A stretch of 64,000 nucleotides of DNA from Novosphingobium sp. JCM 18896 (GCF_025938095.1 NZ_JAPCZF010000003.1:744001-808000), one strand, 5' to 3'; positions 43,056 through 52,419 are shown, counted from the stretch's first letter. Notes: generated from the letters alone by a model not told the origin. Numbers and translations: made by a program.

Positions 43056-46000
43056 CCGAAACCAACCTTGCCGCCCTCGCTTTCAGGATCGCCAGGGAAC
43101 TCACGGAGCGCACGGTCGTCCAACTCTGCGACGACGAACAGCAAGCCCAGGCCCTCGCCGCCGCAGTGGAAGCCCTTGCTTGCTATGCGCCCGTGATCTT
43201 CCTGCCATCGAGCGATGCACTCCCGGGCGACGTCGCTCCCGCCTCGCCTGGCAACATCGGCCGGCGAACCGCAGCCTTGCGCAAGCTGCGCGGTCACGCG
43301 GCCGCGAGGCCCGATGAACCAATCGCCTGTATCCTCAGCGGCGAGGCCGCGGCGCAGCGATACGCCGATCCCGCCGACTACGACAGCGCCCCGCCTGTTA
43401 TCTCGGTCGGCGAGAAAATCGAGGCAGAGCCGTTTGCGACGATGCTCGCGCAGATCGGCTATTTTGCCGATGACCGCGTCGATGAACCCGGCGAAGTTGC
43501 GGTCCGCGGCGACGTCATCGACATCTTTCCCGCGGACACCGACCATCCCGCAAGGCTCGAGATCGTCGACGGCCGGATTTCGGCGATCCGCTCCTACGAT
43601 CCGGTCAGCCAGCGCAGCCTCGAGGATCTCGACACGCTCGAAATCGGTCGGGCGGCGGAGCCTGCGCCGAGCCGTCATGTGAGCATTCTCGCACATATCG
43701 CCGCCGGGGCGATAGGCATGACACCCCGGGCCGATGGGCGCCGCCGCCGCTTCATTGCCCTGGCACAGGACGCGGCGGAACGGTCGGGCCGGGCGCCGGA
43801 GGCGATCGACGAGGCACTCTGGCAGGTCGCGCTCGAAGGCTGGCAGTCGATCGTCTGGGATGAGGCCGAGGCACCTATTCCGCGGTTCGTCGAGCAGCGC
43901 GCGCCCTTGGCCGCCTGCGCGAAATTCCTGGCCCCCTTGCGCGAGGGGGGGCGGAAACTGCTGTTGGTCGGCAGCGTCCGGGATCTGCGCTTCGTGCGGC
44001 CGCGTCTGGAGCGGCGTCTCGGCATCGATTTTGAGCCTTGCGGCGGCTGGCAGGATGTCGTGGCCTTGCCCCAAGGCGTGGCGGCAAGCCTGGAAATGCC
44101 GGTCGACCGCGGCTTCGTCGATGACGATACGATCGTCCTTGCTGCCGGCGATCTGCTCGGCAGCCGTGCGATCCTGGGCTCGGTGCCCGAGCCGCTTTCG
44201 GGAATTGCCAAGGACGGCGAGACGATGCGCATCGGCGACGTCGTCGTTCACGAGGATCATGGCGTCGCCGTGATCGCCGGCTTGGAAGCTTCGCCAGGTG
44301 ACCAAGGCGAAGAAATGATCGTCCTGGAGCACGCCGGCGGAAATCGCCGCCTCGTCGCTCTTCATGAGGCCAGCCGTCTCTGGCGTTACGGCGCTGATCC
44401 AGAAGCCGTGACCCTCGACCGGCTGGACGGACGGACCTGGCAAGCCCGCCGGGCCGCGATCGACGAGGCCGTTGCCGAAAGCGCGGCGGCGCTCAAGGCG
44501 ATGGCCGACGAGCGTCATAGTCTGATCGCGCCGGTCATCGACCCGGACCCCGCGACCTACGAACGCTTCGTCGCCGGCTTCGCCTTCAACGAGACCGCCG
44601 ACCAGGCCCGCGCGATCGCGGCGGTCCGTGACGACCTCGCTTCCGGAAAGCCGATGGACCGGCTCGTCATCGGCGACGTCGGCTACGGCAAGACCGAAGT
44701 CGCCTTGCGCGCAGCCGCGCTCGCCGCGCTCGCAGGCTTTCAGGTCATCGTCGCAGCTCCGACGACCGTGCTCGTGCGCCAGCACGTCGAGACTTTCGAG
44801 CGCCGTTTCAAAGACACGGGCATCGTCGTGGCCGGCCTGTCGCGGCTCACCTCCGCCACCGAGAGGAAGCGGATCAGGTCGGCTCTTGCCGAAGGGACGA
44901 TAAGCATCGTGATCGGAACCGGAGCGGTCATGGCGAAGTCGGTTTCCTATGCGCGTCTGGGCCTCGTCGTGATCGACGAGGAGCAGCGTTTCGGCGCTGC
45001 CGACAAGGCGCGCCTGCGCGGCGACGGCTCTATCCATTTGCTGACTTTGAGCGCGACGCCGATCCCGCGCACTTTGCAGATGGCGCTCGTCGGACTTCAG
45101 ACGATGTCGACGATCACCACACCGCCGGCCCGCCGCCAGCCGATCCGTACGAGCGTCGATCGCTTCGACGATGCCCGGGTTCGGACCGCGCTCGAACGAG
45201 AAAAGGCGAGGGGTGGGCAGAGCTTCGTCGTCGTGCCGCGCATCGAGGACATGGCAAAGCTCGGCGATCGCCTGCGCCGCCTCGCGCCCGGTCTCGAAAT
45301 CGTCGAGGCCCATGGCAAGCGCCCGGCCGCCGAGGTTGATGCCGTCATGGTCGATTTCGCCGAGGGGATCGGTGATGTCCTGCTGGCGACCAACATCATC
45401 GAGGCAGGTCTCGACATCCCTCGCGCCAATACGATGATCGTCTGGCGCGCCGATCGTTTCGGGCTCGCCCAGCTTCACCAGCTGCGCGGGCGCGTGGGGA
45501 GAGGCAATCGACGCGGACAAGTCTACCTTCTCACCGACGATAAGGGCGAGATCGCCGAGCGCACGCTCAAGCGTCTGCGCACGCTCGCGGCCTTCGATCA
45601 GCTCGGCGCGGGATTTCTGATTAGCGCGCAAGACCTCGACATGCGGGGCGCGGGAGATCTCGTCGGTGAGACGCAGGCCGGCCATATGACGCTGATCGGC
45701 GTCGATCTTTATCAGCATCTCCTGGAAAACGCGCTGCGCCGGACTCGCGGAGAATCAGTCGAGGAATGGGAGCCCGAACTGCGTATCGGAATGGCAGGCG
45801 CATTCCCGGAGAGCTGGATCCCCGAACCTGACATGCGATTGGGTCTTTATGGTCGGCTTTCGCGCCTGACCGAGGCCGCAGAGCTAGATGGGTTCGAGGA
45901 CGAGCTCGTCGATCGCTTCGGTCCGCTGCCCCAGACCGCGGAGCACCTTCTCTCGCGCGCTCGACTGGCGATCCTCGCCCGCTCGGCCGGGGTCGAGCGG

Positions 46001-46171
46001 ATCGATGCCGGACCGGCCGGGATCGCGCTCACCCTGCGTGCGGGGACGGCGCCGCTACCTGACGCGCTCGGGCTCGTCGAACGCGACGGGCGCTGGATTC
46101 TGAAGGAACGCCTTGAAGAGGAGGAGCGCGGCAAGCGTGTCGCCGAGGTGCTCGAGCACTTGCTCGCTTGA
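43052..46171 (+). CDS. Mfd-like helicase (transcription-repair coupling factor paralogue)
   Basis: The 1039-aa protein follows Mfd domain order: a UvrB-like N-terminal module (VRGDVIDIFPA near 148), a CarD-like RNA polymerase interaction domain (MRIGDVVVHEDHGVAV near 391), translocase domains with Walker A GDVGYGKT near 541 and the DEEQRFG box near 641, LLATNIIEAGLDIP and GRVGRGNRRGQVYLL, and a C-terminal TRCF domain. It is roughly 100 residues shorter than usual Mfd, and the N-terminal module is divergent. A housekeeping mfd is expected elsewhere, making this a second copy. The GTG start overlaps the PRC-barrel stop. Confidence 0.88.
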   Translation: MTETNLAALAFRIARELTERTVVQLCDDEQQAQALAAAVEALACYAPVIFLPSSDALPGDVAPASPGNIGRRTAALRKLRGHAAARPDEPIACILSGEAAAQRYADPADYDSAPPVISVGEKIEAEPFATMLAQIGYFADDRVDEPGEVAVRGDVIDIFPADTDHPARLEIVDGRISAIRSYDPVSQRSLEDLDTLEIGRAAEPAPSRHVSILAHIAAGAIGMTPRADGRRRRFIALAQDAAERSGRAPEAIDEALWQVALEGWQSIVWDEAEAPIPRFVEQRAPLAACAKFLAPLREGGRKLLLVGSVRDLRFVRPRLERRLGIDFEPCGGWQDVVALPQGVAASLEMPVDRGFVDDDTIVLAAGDLLGSRAILGSVPEPLSGIAKDGETMRIGDVVVHEDHGVAVIAGLEASPGDQGEEMIVLEHAGGNRRLVALHEASRLWRYGADPEAVTLDRLDGRTWQARRAAIDEAVAESAAALKAMADERHSLIAPVIDPDPATYERFVAGFAFNETADQARAIAAVRDDLASGKPMDRLVIGDVGYGKTEVALRAAALAALAGFQVIVAAPTTVLVRQHVETFERRFKDTGIVVAGLSRLTSATERKRIRSALAEGTISIVIGTGAVMAKSVSYARLGLVVIDEEQRFGAADKARLRGDGSIHLLTLSATPIPRTLQMALVGLQTMSTITTPPARRQPIRTSVDRFDDARVRTALEREKARGGQSFVVVPRIEDMAKLGDRLRRLAPGLEIVEAHGKRPAAEVDAVMVDFAEGIGDVLLATNIIEAGLDIPRANTMIVWRADRFGLAQLHQLRGRVGRGNRRGQVYLLTDDKGEIAERTLKRLRTLAAFDQLGAGFLISAQDLDMRGAGDLVGETQAGHMTLIGVDLYQHLLENALRRTRGESVEEWEPELRIGMAGAFPESWIPEPDMRLGLYGRLSRLTEAAELDGFEDELVDRFGPLPQTAEHLLSRARLAILARSAGVERIDAGPAGIALTLRAGTAPLPDALGLVERDGRWILKERLEEEERGKRVAEVLEHLLA

Positions 46172-46242
46172 ATGCCGGCGCGGTGGGGCGCCGCGAAGTC
46201 CTGCACCTGGATCAGCTCTTTGCCCGGCGCGCCTTGAGCGGG

Positions 46243-46893
46243 CTATAGGCCCAGCGCTCGCGCGACGAATTCGCCGCCAAGCCGCAGGCCCGCAGGATCG
46301 ACGATATGACCGGTATTCTGCGATATGTGCGTGCGCACTTCGATATCGAGGTGTTTGAGAACGCGCTCGGCATCATGCAGCGCGGCCACGGGTACCACCG
46401 GGTCCTGGGCACCATGCACGAGCAGCACCGGCGGTTTCGAGACGAGTGCGTGCTGAAGTTGCGGGGCGCCCGTCAGCATGCCCGAGTATCCCACGAGGCA
46501 GGCGGCTGCCTTCGGGCGACGCAGCCCGACATGGAGCGCCATCATTGCACCCTGACTGAATCCGACAATTGCAAGATCGGCCTCGCCGAGTCCGTACTGC
46601 TCGAGCTTGCGATCAATGAAGCTGTCGATTGCCGGCGCCGCGGATGCGGCTCCTCGAGCGAGCGCCGCAGGCGAGATGTCCGCAAGCGGCCACCACTGGT
46701 ATCCTGTCCCCATTGCGCAGGCCTGCGGCGCATGAGGCGCGAGAAATAGCGCATCGGGCATGCTTTGTTGCCAAGCCGGTGCAAGCGCCACCATGTCGCG
46801 CCCGTTCGACCCGAAACCATGGAGCAGAAGCACGATCTGCCCGGGCTTTGCCCCCGACTTCGGCTGAAGGCTCGCGCCATTGACGATCTTCAA
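46243..46893 (-). CDS. Phospholipase/carboxylesterase family alpha/beta hydrolase
   Basis: The 216-aa serine hydrolase has the oxyanion motif LLLHGFGSNGRD, the nucleophile elbow VGFSQGAMM, HGAQDPVVPV with the acid and NTGHIVDPAG with the catalytic His. It matches the esterase/phospholipase YpfH-type family. TTG at 46893 is preferred: GAGG lies 8 nt upstream, and it begins 10 nt after the SelO stop. The longer frame would read through SelO. It is co-transcribed with selO. Confidence 0.88.
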   Translation of the reverse strand: MKIVNGASLQPKSGAKPGQIVLLLHGFGSNGRDMVALAPAWQQSMPDALFLAPHAPQACAMGTGYQWWPLADISPAALARGAASAAPAIDSFIDRKLEQYGLGEADLAIVGFSQGAMMALHVGLRRPKAAACLVGYSGMLTGAPQLQHALVSKPPVLLVHGAQDPVVPVAALHDAERVLKHLDIEVRTHISQNTGHIVDPAGLRLGGEFVARALGL

Positions 46894-46903
46894 AGGCAGT
46901 ACC

Positions 46904-48376
46904 TCACGTTCCGCAAAAAGTGGCGCGCACGCGCTCGTGCTCGCCCGGCGGTGTCTCGTAGGCGGCAAAGGCCACCCGAGCATCGAACGGGCGGGCCAAC
47001 ACTTCGCGTAGTTCCTCGAATGGTGCGAAATCACCCTGCTCAGCCGCCTGGATCACGGCCTCGATACGGTGGTTGCGGGGGATGTAGGCAGGGTTCACGC
47101 TGTCCATGCCGCTCTTTATCGCGCCCGAGGCACGGCCATCCTGTGCAAGCCGCGCCCGCCACGCGCCGAGCGCTTGGTCGGCCTCGGTCGGGTCGATAAA
47201 CAATTCGCGGACCCGCTCCTCGTGCGGCGCGGGCTCCACGGCATCGGAGAGTCGGCGGAAGAAGAGCGTGAAATCGACGCGGTTGCGTTGCATGGCCGCG
47301 AGCATGTCGCGAACCAGCTCGACGTCGCCGTCGCGTCTGTCGAGAAGCCCGAGCTTGCGGATCATGCCTTCGCCGTGAGCTTTCTCGAAGATGGGCTGGA
47401 ATTCGGCGAGCACCACTTCGGCGATAGCGATGGCCTCGTCTGTGTCATCCGCCAAGAGCGGCAGTAGTGTCTCGGCAAGGCGGGCCAGGTCCCACAGGGC
47501 GATCCGCGGCTGGTTGCCGAAAGCATAGCGCCCATGCTGGTCGATCGAGCTGAAGACGGTCGCGGGATCATAGGCGTCGAGGAAGGCGCAGGGCCCGTAG
47601 TCGATCGTCTCGCCCGCGATCGACATGTTGTCCGTATTCATCACGCCGTGGATGAAACCGACCAGCATCCACCGCGCGATGAGATCCGCCTGGGCGGCGA
47701 CGATGGCTCGCAACAAAGCCCTGTAGGGCTGGTCGGCTTCCGCCGCCTCGGGATAGTGCCGGGCGATCACATGATCGGCGAGTATTCGAACGCCCTCGTT
47801 ATCCTGCCTTGCGGCAAAGAACTGGAACGTGCCGACGCGAATATGGCTGGCGGCGACCCTAACGAGCACGGCACCGGGCAGCGCTCGCTCACGCTGGACC
47901 TTTCCGCCCGTCAGGCTCGCGGCGAGCGAGCGAGTTGTCGGGACGCCGAGCGCCGCCATCGCCTCGCTTACGAGATATTCGCGCAGGACGGGACCGAGCG
48001 CGGCCAGGCCGTCGCCGCGCCGGGAGAAGGGGGTGCGCCCCGAACCCTTGAGCTGGATATCGCGGCGCCGCCCCTGGCGGTCGATTATCTCGCCGAGCAG
48101 AATGGCGCGGCCGTCGCCGAGCTGGGGCACGAAGTTTCCGAACTGATGTCCCGCATAGGCGGTTGCGATCGGTTCCGAACCGCTCGCGATCACGCGGCCT
48201 GACACAAAGTCGAGCCCTTCCGCTCCAGCGAGCCACCCGGGATCGAAGCCGAGTTCGCCCGCCAGGTCGCCGTTGACGGCAATAAGCGTGGGTGCATCGG
48301 CTATTGCGGGATCGACCCGGGCAAAGAAGCGGTCGGGAAGGCGGGCGTAAGTGTTGTCGAAATCAAGTGTGGTCAC
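46904..48376 (-). CDS. selO: SelO/YdiU protein adenylyltransferase (AMPylator)
   Basis: The 490-aa pseudokinase-like enzyme transfers AMP to Ser/Thr/Tyr residues in the redox response. It shows NTYARLPDRFFARVDP at the N-terminus, the SelO core AYAGHQFGNFVPQLGDGRA, the nucleotide region IQLKGSGRTPFSRRGDG and the metal site GVMNTDNMSIAGETIDYGPC. The GTG at 48376 is chosen since homology starts there and AAGG precedes it; a longer open frame upstream is not SelO-like. An esterase gene follows closely. Confidence 0.93.
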   Translation of the reverse strand: MTTLDFDNTYARLPDRFFARVDPAIADAPTLIAVNGDLAGELGFDPGWLAGAEGLDFVSGRVIASGSEPIATAYAGHQFGNFVPQLGDGRAILLGEIIDRQGRRRDIQLKGSGRTPFSRRGDGLAALGPVLREYLVSEAMAALGVPTTRSLAASLTGGKVQRERALPGAVLVRVAASHIRVGTFQFFAARQDNEGVRILADHVIARHYPEAAEADQPYRALLRAIVAAQADLIARWMLVGFIHGVMNTDNMSIAGETIDYGPCAFLDAYDPATVFSSIDQHGRYAFGNQPRIALWDLARLAETLLPLLADDTDEAIAIAEVVLAEFQPIFEKAHGEGMIRKLGLLDRRDGDVELVRDMLAAMQRNRVDFTLFFRRLSDAVEPAPHEERVRELFIDPTEADQALGAWRARLAQDGRASGAIKSGMDSVNPAYIPRNHRIEAVIQAAEQGDFAPFEELREVLARPFDARVAFAAYETPPGEHERVRATFCGT

Positions 48377-48673
48377 GTCGAACCTTTTCTTCCACGCCCA
48401 GCGTGAGGCGCAGCGGTGTCGCGCAGTCGGTTCTTGCCGCGCGCGCTGGAAATCTCCCGCCATCCACGATCGCGTCGGGTTCGCCAGGAACCCTCTGCGG
48501 TGCCTGGGAATTTTGTTTGGACATGGAAGTTTGAGCGCATGCCGCATGTAGATAGGAACGCCGCCGCTTTGGCGCCAGCCGCAAACAAACCTTGACGCCA
48601 GTAAGCGAGGGGGCGTTCTCGGGCGCGACAGGCCGGCTGGCGACCATCGTAACGATGAGGGAGGGCCAGAACC

Positions 48674-48868
48674 GTGTCCGACGAACCAACCATCAACATC
48701 AATACGGCAAGCGCCGCGGAATTGAACGCCGTTTCCTGCTTACAGGGACACGGATTTGAGATCGTGCGCTACCGCGAGGAGCGAGGATCCTTCACTTCGC
48801 TGCGTCAGCTCGATGAGGTTCCTGGCCTTTCCGGCAAGGTCGACGTGGCTGCTCCGTTGACCGTCTGA
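48674..48868 (+). CDS. Small helix-hairpin-helix (ComEA-like) protein
   Basis: The 64-aa product is essentially one ComEA-type helix-hairpin-helix unit: ININTASAAELNAVSCLQGH, then a YREERGSFTSLRQLDEVPGL segment. It has no signal peptide, so DNA-uptake function as for ComEA is unlikely; it may bind DNA in the cytoplasm. The start is GTG at 48674, with GAGGGAGGG 10-18 nt upstream. Confidence 0.75.
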   Translation: MSDEPTININTASAAELNAVSCLQGHGFEIVRYREERGSFTSLRQLDEVPGLSGKVDVAAPLTV

Positions 48869-48936
48869 AATCATCATCGATCCGGATCAGAACGCAAGAG
48901 CGCAGCGGCAGAACATGAGCCCAATTCTGCGCCGGC

Positions 48937-48961
48937 GGAACCTGGCGAGCGTCCTGGCGTT
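48937..48961 (+). promoter_or_regulatory. EcfG-type general stress promoter for DUF3072 / MpaB operon
   Basis: GGAAC at 48937-48941, 16 nt, CGTT at 48958-48961 (extended CGTTAG) is an exact match to the alphaproteobacterial EcfG consensus, 37 nt upstream of the DUF3072 ATG. This is the best example of the motif in the window. Confidence 0.65.
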
Positions 48962-48998
48962 AGTTGGAACGAACGGTGAACTTTGAGGAAGTGTTCTC

Positions 48999-49223
48999 AT
49001 GACCGATACGCTGCGCAACCCCAAGCTCGAAGATCATCCGGGGTCGAACACCGAGAAGGATCCAGACGCCTGGGTCTCGGGTGACGATCCCATGACTGGC
49101 GCCCAAGCCTCCTATCTCGCCACCCTGTCCGAGGAGGCCGGCGCCGACATGCCCGCGGGCGATCTCAGCAAGGCCGAGGCGTCGAAGCGGATCGACGAAC
49201 TCAAGGCCAAGCTCGATCTCTGA
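48999..49223 (+). CDS. DUF3072 domain protein, 74 aa
   Basis: The 74-aa protein matches DUF3072: WVSGDDPMTGAQASYLATLS followed by AGADMPAGDLSKAEASKRID, forming two or three helices. GAGGAAG precedes the ATG. Such proteins often belong to general stress regulons; here an exact EcfG-like promoter lies upstream. The MpaB-type oxygenase gene starts 7 nt after its stop, so the two form an operon. Confidence 0.9.
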   Translation: MTDTLRNPKLEDHPGSNTEKDPDAWVSGDDPMTGAQASYLATLSEEAGADMPAGDLSKAEASKRIDELKAKLDL

Positions 49224-49229
49224 CCTCCC

Positions 49230-50060
49230 GTGATCACGGAGATCGCGAGGCGGGCCATCGCATCGAAGGTGCGCAGCGCTTTCAATGATACCGCGAGTGG
49301 TGACAAGCCTGTCCAGCGACGTCCCGGCGGCCTCTTCGGGCCGAGATCGGTGGCCTGGCGGGTTCATGGCGACGTCACGACCATGATGGTGGGCGGGATC
49401 GCCGCCCTGCTTCTGCAGATGCTGCATCCCGCCGTGCTCGCAGGCGTTTGGGACCACTCCAACGTCCGACGCGACATGCACGGCCGCCTGCGCCGCACGG
49501 CTCGGTTCATAGCTCTCACCACGTATGGCCACCGCAGCGAGGCCCTTGGCGCAATAGAGCGCGTCCGTCGCATCCACGAAAACGTGCGAGGGCTTTTGCC
49601 GGATGGCACCGCTTATTCGGCGGCCGATCCCGAACTCCTGACCTGGGTTCACCTCACTGAGACGCTCTCCTTTCTCGACGCGTGGATCCGCTACGCTGAG
49701 CCCGCGATGAGCAGGGAAGACCAGGACCGCTATTTTGCCGAAGTGGCCGTCGTCGCCGAGGCGCTAGGCGCGGGCATCGTGCCAAGAACACGCGCTGATA
49801 CGATGAAGGCGATACGGACGATGCGCCCAAGGCTGCGAGCCGACGCGCGTACGCGCGAAATGGCCGCGTTCGTGCTGGACCGTTCGGCCACGCGAACGTT
49901 CGAGAGTGCCCCTTTGGACCTGATGCAGCGGGCCGCGGTCGATCTCTTGCCCGGCTGGGCCCGGCGGCAGCATGGGCTATCGTCTTCGGGGTTCGCCCGG
50001 CCAATGGTCGCTGGCGGTACATTGGTCCTTGCCCGGACCCTGCGCTGGGCCTTACGCTAG
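49230..50060 (+). CDS. MpaB-type oxygenase (DUF2236), stress-linked copy
   Basis: The 276-aa protein carries the same signatures as the copy at 16063: VWDHSNVRRDMHGRLRRT, IHENVRG with the conserved His, and AYSAADPELLTWVHLTE. It should bind heme and oxidise an unknown substrate. The start is GTG just after the DUF3072 stop; co-transcription behind an EcfG-like promoter suggests a stress role, in contrast to the TetR/P450-linked copy. Confidence 0.88.
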   Translation: MITEIARRAIASKVRSAFNDTASGDKPVQRRPGGLFGPRSVAWRVHGDVTTMMVGGIAALLLQMLHPAVLAGVWDHSNVRRDMHGRLRRTARFIALTTYGHRSEALGAIERVRRIHENVRGLLPDGTAYSAADPELLTWVHLTETLSFLDAWIRYAEPAMSREDQDRYFAEVAVVAEALGAGIVPRTRADTMKAIRTMRPRLRADARTREMAAFVLDRSATRTFESAPLDLMQRAAVDLLPGWARRQHGLSSSGFARPMVAGGTLVLARTLRWALR

Positions 50061-50137
50061 TCTTGCGATTTCGACTGCAGACGCTGCCTCGCAATCCGGG
50101 GGAAGCCCACGGTTTCTCGCGGCGGCGCTTCCAAATC

Positions 50138-50548
50138 CTATCGGGTCGCTGCGCGGCGATAGGGCACGAATTTTCGTAACGACAGGAAGCCAGTGGGAGC
50201 GCGGGTGGCCTGGTCGACGGTCCTGATGATGTCGAGGCGGCAATACTGGTTGCCCACGACATTGGAGACGAGAATATCGCCGCGATCGAGGTCGCGGGCG
50301 TTTGTTGGGCGGTTCACGTAGATCGTGCTGCCACTGCCGTAGACGATGGCGGTACGAGCGATGATGCGCTGATCGCGGGAAGCCGAGAGGCTGATGCAAT
50401 CGACGGGTTCGCCCGCGACCCGCCCCGCGATCGCCTTTGCCAGCTGCTGCTCACCCGTCAGCCGCGGCCGTGCCGCATCGGCGCTGGCACTGATTGCCAA
50501 GGCAGAAAGCATGACCAGGGCTATGAGGGGAACCTTAGATGCCTTCAT
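50138..50548 (-). CDS. Exported hypothetical protein, 136 aa
   Basis: A Sec-type signal peptide (KVPLIALVMLSALAISASA, cleavage after about residue 24) precedes a small beta-rich domain with two cysteines (VDCISLSASRDQR and NQYCRLDI) that could form a disulfide. The segment TAIVYGSGSTIYVNRP is common to uncharacterised periplasmic proteins of sphingomonads. GGGAGA lies just upstream of the ATG at 50548. It is convergent with the MpaB-type gene. Function unknown. Confidence 0.8.
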   Translation of the reverse strand: MKASKVPLIALVMLSALAISASADAARPRLTGEQQLAKAIAGRVAGEPVDCISLSASRDQRIIARTAIVYGSGSTIYVNRPTNARDLDRGDILVSNVVGNQYCRLDIIRTVDQATRAPTGFLSLRKFVPYRRAATR

Positions 50549-50674
50549 GATGTCTCCCGAAGCGGACAAGAGAGGCAAAAGGGTCGGGAGCCTGGGCAAT
50601 ATCACTCGTGTCATCTTCAACGAATGCACGCGCTACGCCCTTCGTTCCCAACGCTTCGCAGCCAACGCTCCGCT

Positions 50675-51172
50675 TTATCGATGAGGGCGGATGCGCGCTG
50701 CGGGCCGCCAATCGATTTTTACTTCGAAACGTCGATCCTTGAAGCGCCTTGTAGGCACTGACGAAGCGGCCGAGCTCCTTCGCAAAGGCGGGGCCGAGAT
50801 CGTCGATGGCCTCTGCCTCAGCGAAGGGCCGAGACCGACCTTGGCAATGATGCGGTCATTGCACACGGCATTGCGGGCCCCGGTCTGGTCGGCTTCAGTT
50901 ACGCGTATCGTGACGGGACAGTCACCGGCAGATCCTCTTCAGCGAGGACCAGCACATCGATCGGTTCGCGATCCTCGCCGATCGTCGAGGGCACGAAGCC
51001 AAACGCCAAGGGAAGCCCAATCAGCTCGGAAGCACCCCGGCAAGCTTGAACAGCCGCGGTCCGCGGATCCCAAATCGAATTTGAACTGCCGGCCTTTGGT
51101 CGTCTCGATCACCGTGCGGCAGGTGATGGCGGTCGTATCCAAGGTATACGGTATCTCGACAAAATCGTTCAC
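50675..51172 (-). pseudogene. Frameshifted soluble inorganic pyrophosphatase remnant
   Basis: From the GTG at 51172 the frame reads FVEIPYTLDTTAITCRTVIE and TTKGRQFKFD. The conserved continuation appears in other frames: LFKLAGVLP, then LPLAFGFVPSTIGEDREPID and VLVLAEEDLPVT. VTIRVTEADQTGARN, AEAIDDLGPAFAKELGRFVS and a final frame ending at TAA 50675 follow. At least four frame changes are needed, so the gene is dead. Its GTG overlaps the stop of the DUF2252 gene (GTGA), showing that it was once the second gene of that operon. Intact members hydrolyse pyrophosphate. Confidence 0.85.
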
Positions 51173-52419
51173 GACGCTGTCGCCAGGGCATAGCGGCGGC
51201 AATGTTCGAGATAGCCTGCCTCGTGGGTCGCGGTGAGATCGACGACGCTGTTCCACAACCATGATGGGGCCTCGATCTCGCTCGCCGAGCGTGCGGCCAG
51301 CTCGCGGCGCCAGGTGCGCCGTTCCGCGGCGCCCATTTGCCGGGCATGGGCCACACCCACGACATAAGCGAGATACCGGGCGGCCTTGGTCGCCTCAGAG
51401 CGCGAGAACTGGTCGATCTCCAGCTTGAGATCCTGGGGCATGAGCTCGCGCATGACCACCGGCTTGCCGAGGAGCCGCACGGCCAACATGCGCTCGCCAA
51501 GGTTCGGGGCAAGCGCGCGGGCTCCAGCCACGACCCGTTGCGCATTGTCCTGCGGCATGGCGGCGGAGCTTGCCGCAGGGGCGGCGGGGTCGACGGCCTC
51601 CTTGAGGTCGATCAGCGCGTATTGCGCGGGGACTTTCTTCGAACCGCCGATGCCCAGGAGCACTGCGAAGCGCAGACTACCCAGAGAGCTGCAGCCCTTC
51701 ATCCAATATGCGGCGTCGATCAGGCGTACGCGATTGTCGGTCTCGCGCCCATTGAGCGATAGTATCGCGCCTTGAACGGCGTCCTGCTCGAACAGCGCGC
51801 CCAGCTCGTCGTGCTCGTCCTGCTCAAGAGCCCAGAACTTCTTGCCCAAAGGCAGTCTGGGCTCGACATCTGTCAGCCGTTCCGCCGCGAGATGGCGCCA
51901 GCGCCGTCCCAGCGCTCGCCGCCTAACCGCGCGCACCGTATTCGGCTCGGGGGTATCGTCCTCGTCGCCCAGCGCGAGCGCATGGTCGTATCCCTCGACC
52001 ATCTGCTCGATCATCCGAGCGGTCGTGACCCCGGGCAGGTCCGAGCCGCGCGCGGCACTGGCCAAGGAGAGGCCGAGGCGTATCAAGTCATGCACGGGAT
52101 TTCCGACGACGGTCTGGTCGAGATCGCGGATCTGGACTTCGACCTGGCCTTGTGCATCGGCCACCGGCCCCAGATTTCCCAAGTGGCAATCGCCGCAGAT
52201 CCAGACCGGTGGGCCAACGGGAAGCTCGGCGGCCGAGCGCGAGCTGGCGAGCCATTCGTAGAACTTGATCGTGTTTCCCCGCACGTAGGCGTGGGTCGAT
52301 CGTGCCATCTTCAGCGATTTTATCCGCTCGAGAACGGTCGCGCGGTCTTCGAGGATTTGCGGCATCGTGGTTCCGTTTGTTGCTGCTTTGTGAAACGCAC
52401 GATCGAGCCATTGGGTCAT
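51169..52419 (-). CDS. DUF2252 family protein
   Basis: The 416-aa protein matches DUF2252, which has a kinase-like (aminoglycoside phosphotransferase-like) fold. Signatures are MARSTHAYVRGNTIKFYEW near residue 40, the catalytic-loop-like WICGDCHLGNLG near 75, VQIRDLDQTVVGNPVHDLIR near 95 and RELMPQDLKLE near 325. The activity is unknown. The stop overlaps the start codon of the downstream broken pyrophosphatase gene. Confidence 0.9.
   Translation of the reverse strand: MTQWLDRAFHKAATNGTTMPQILEDRATVLERIKSLKMARSTHAYVRGNTIKFYEWLASSRSAAELPVGPPVWICGDCHLGNLGPVADAQGQVEVQIRDLDQTVVGNPVHDLIRLGLSLASAARGSDLPGVTTARMIEQMVEGYDHALALGDEDDTPEPNTVRAVRRRALGRRWRHLAAERLTDVEPRLPLGKKFWALEQDEHDELGALFEQDAVQGAILSLNGRETDNRVRLIDAAYWMKGCSSLGSLRFAVLLGIGGSKKVPAQYALIDLKEAVDPAAPAASSAAMPQDNAQRVVAGARALAPNLGERMLAVRLLGKPVVMRELMPQDLKLEIDQFSRSEATKAARYLAYVVGVAHARQMGAAERRTWRRELAARSASEIEAPSWLWNSVVDLTATHEAGYLEHCRRYALATAS

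Noticed and set aside
48967..48981. GAAC-N7-GAAC upstream of DUF3072, formally a LexA box
   Set aside because: The spacer is not AT-rich, DUF3072 is not a damage gene, and one or two such matches are expected by chance in a window this size.
50691..51236. Plus-strand frame of 181 codons across the pyrophosphatase remnant
   Set aside because: It is antisense to the pseudogene, whose conserved segments explain the region better.
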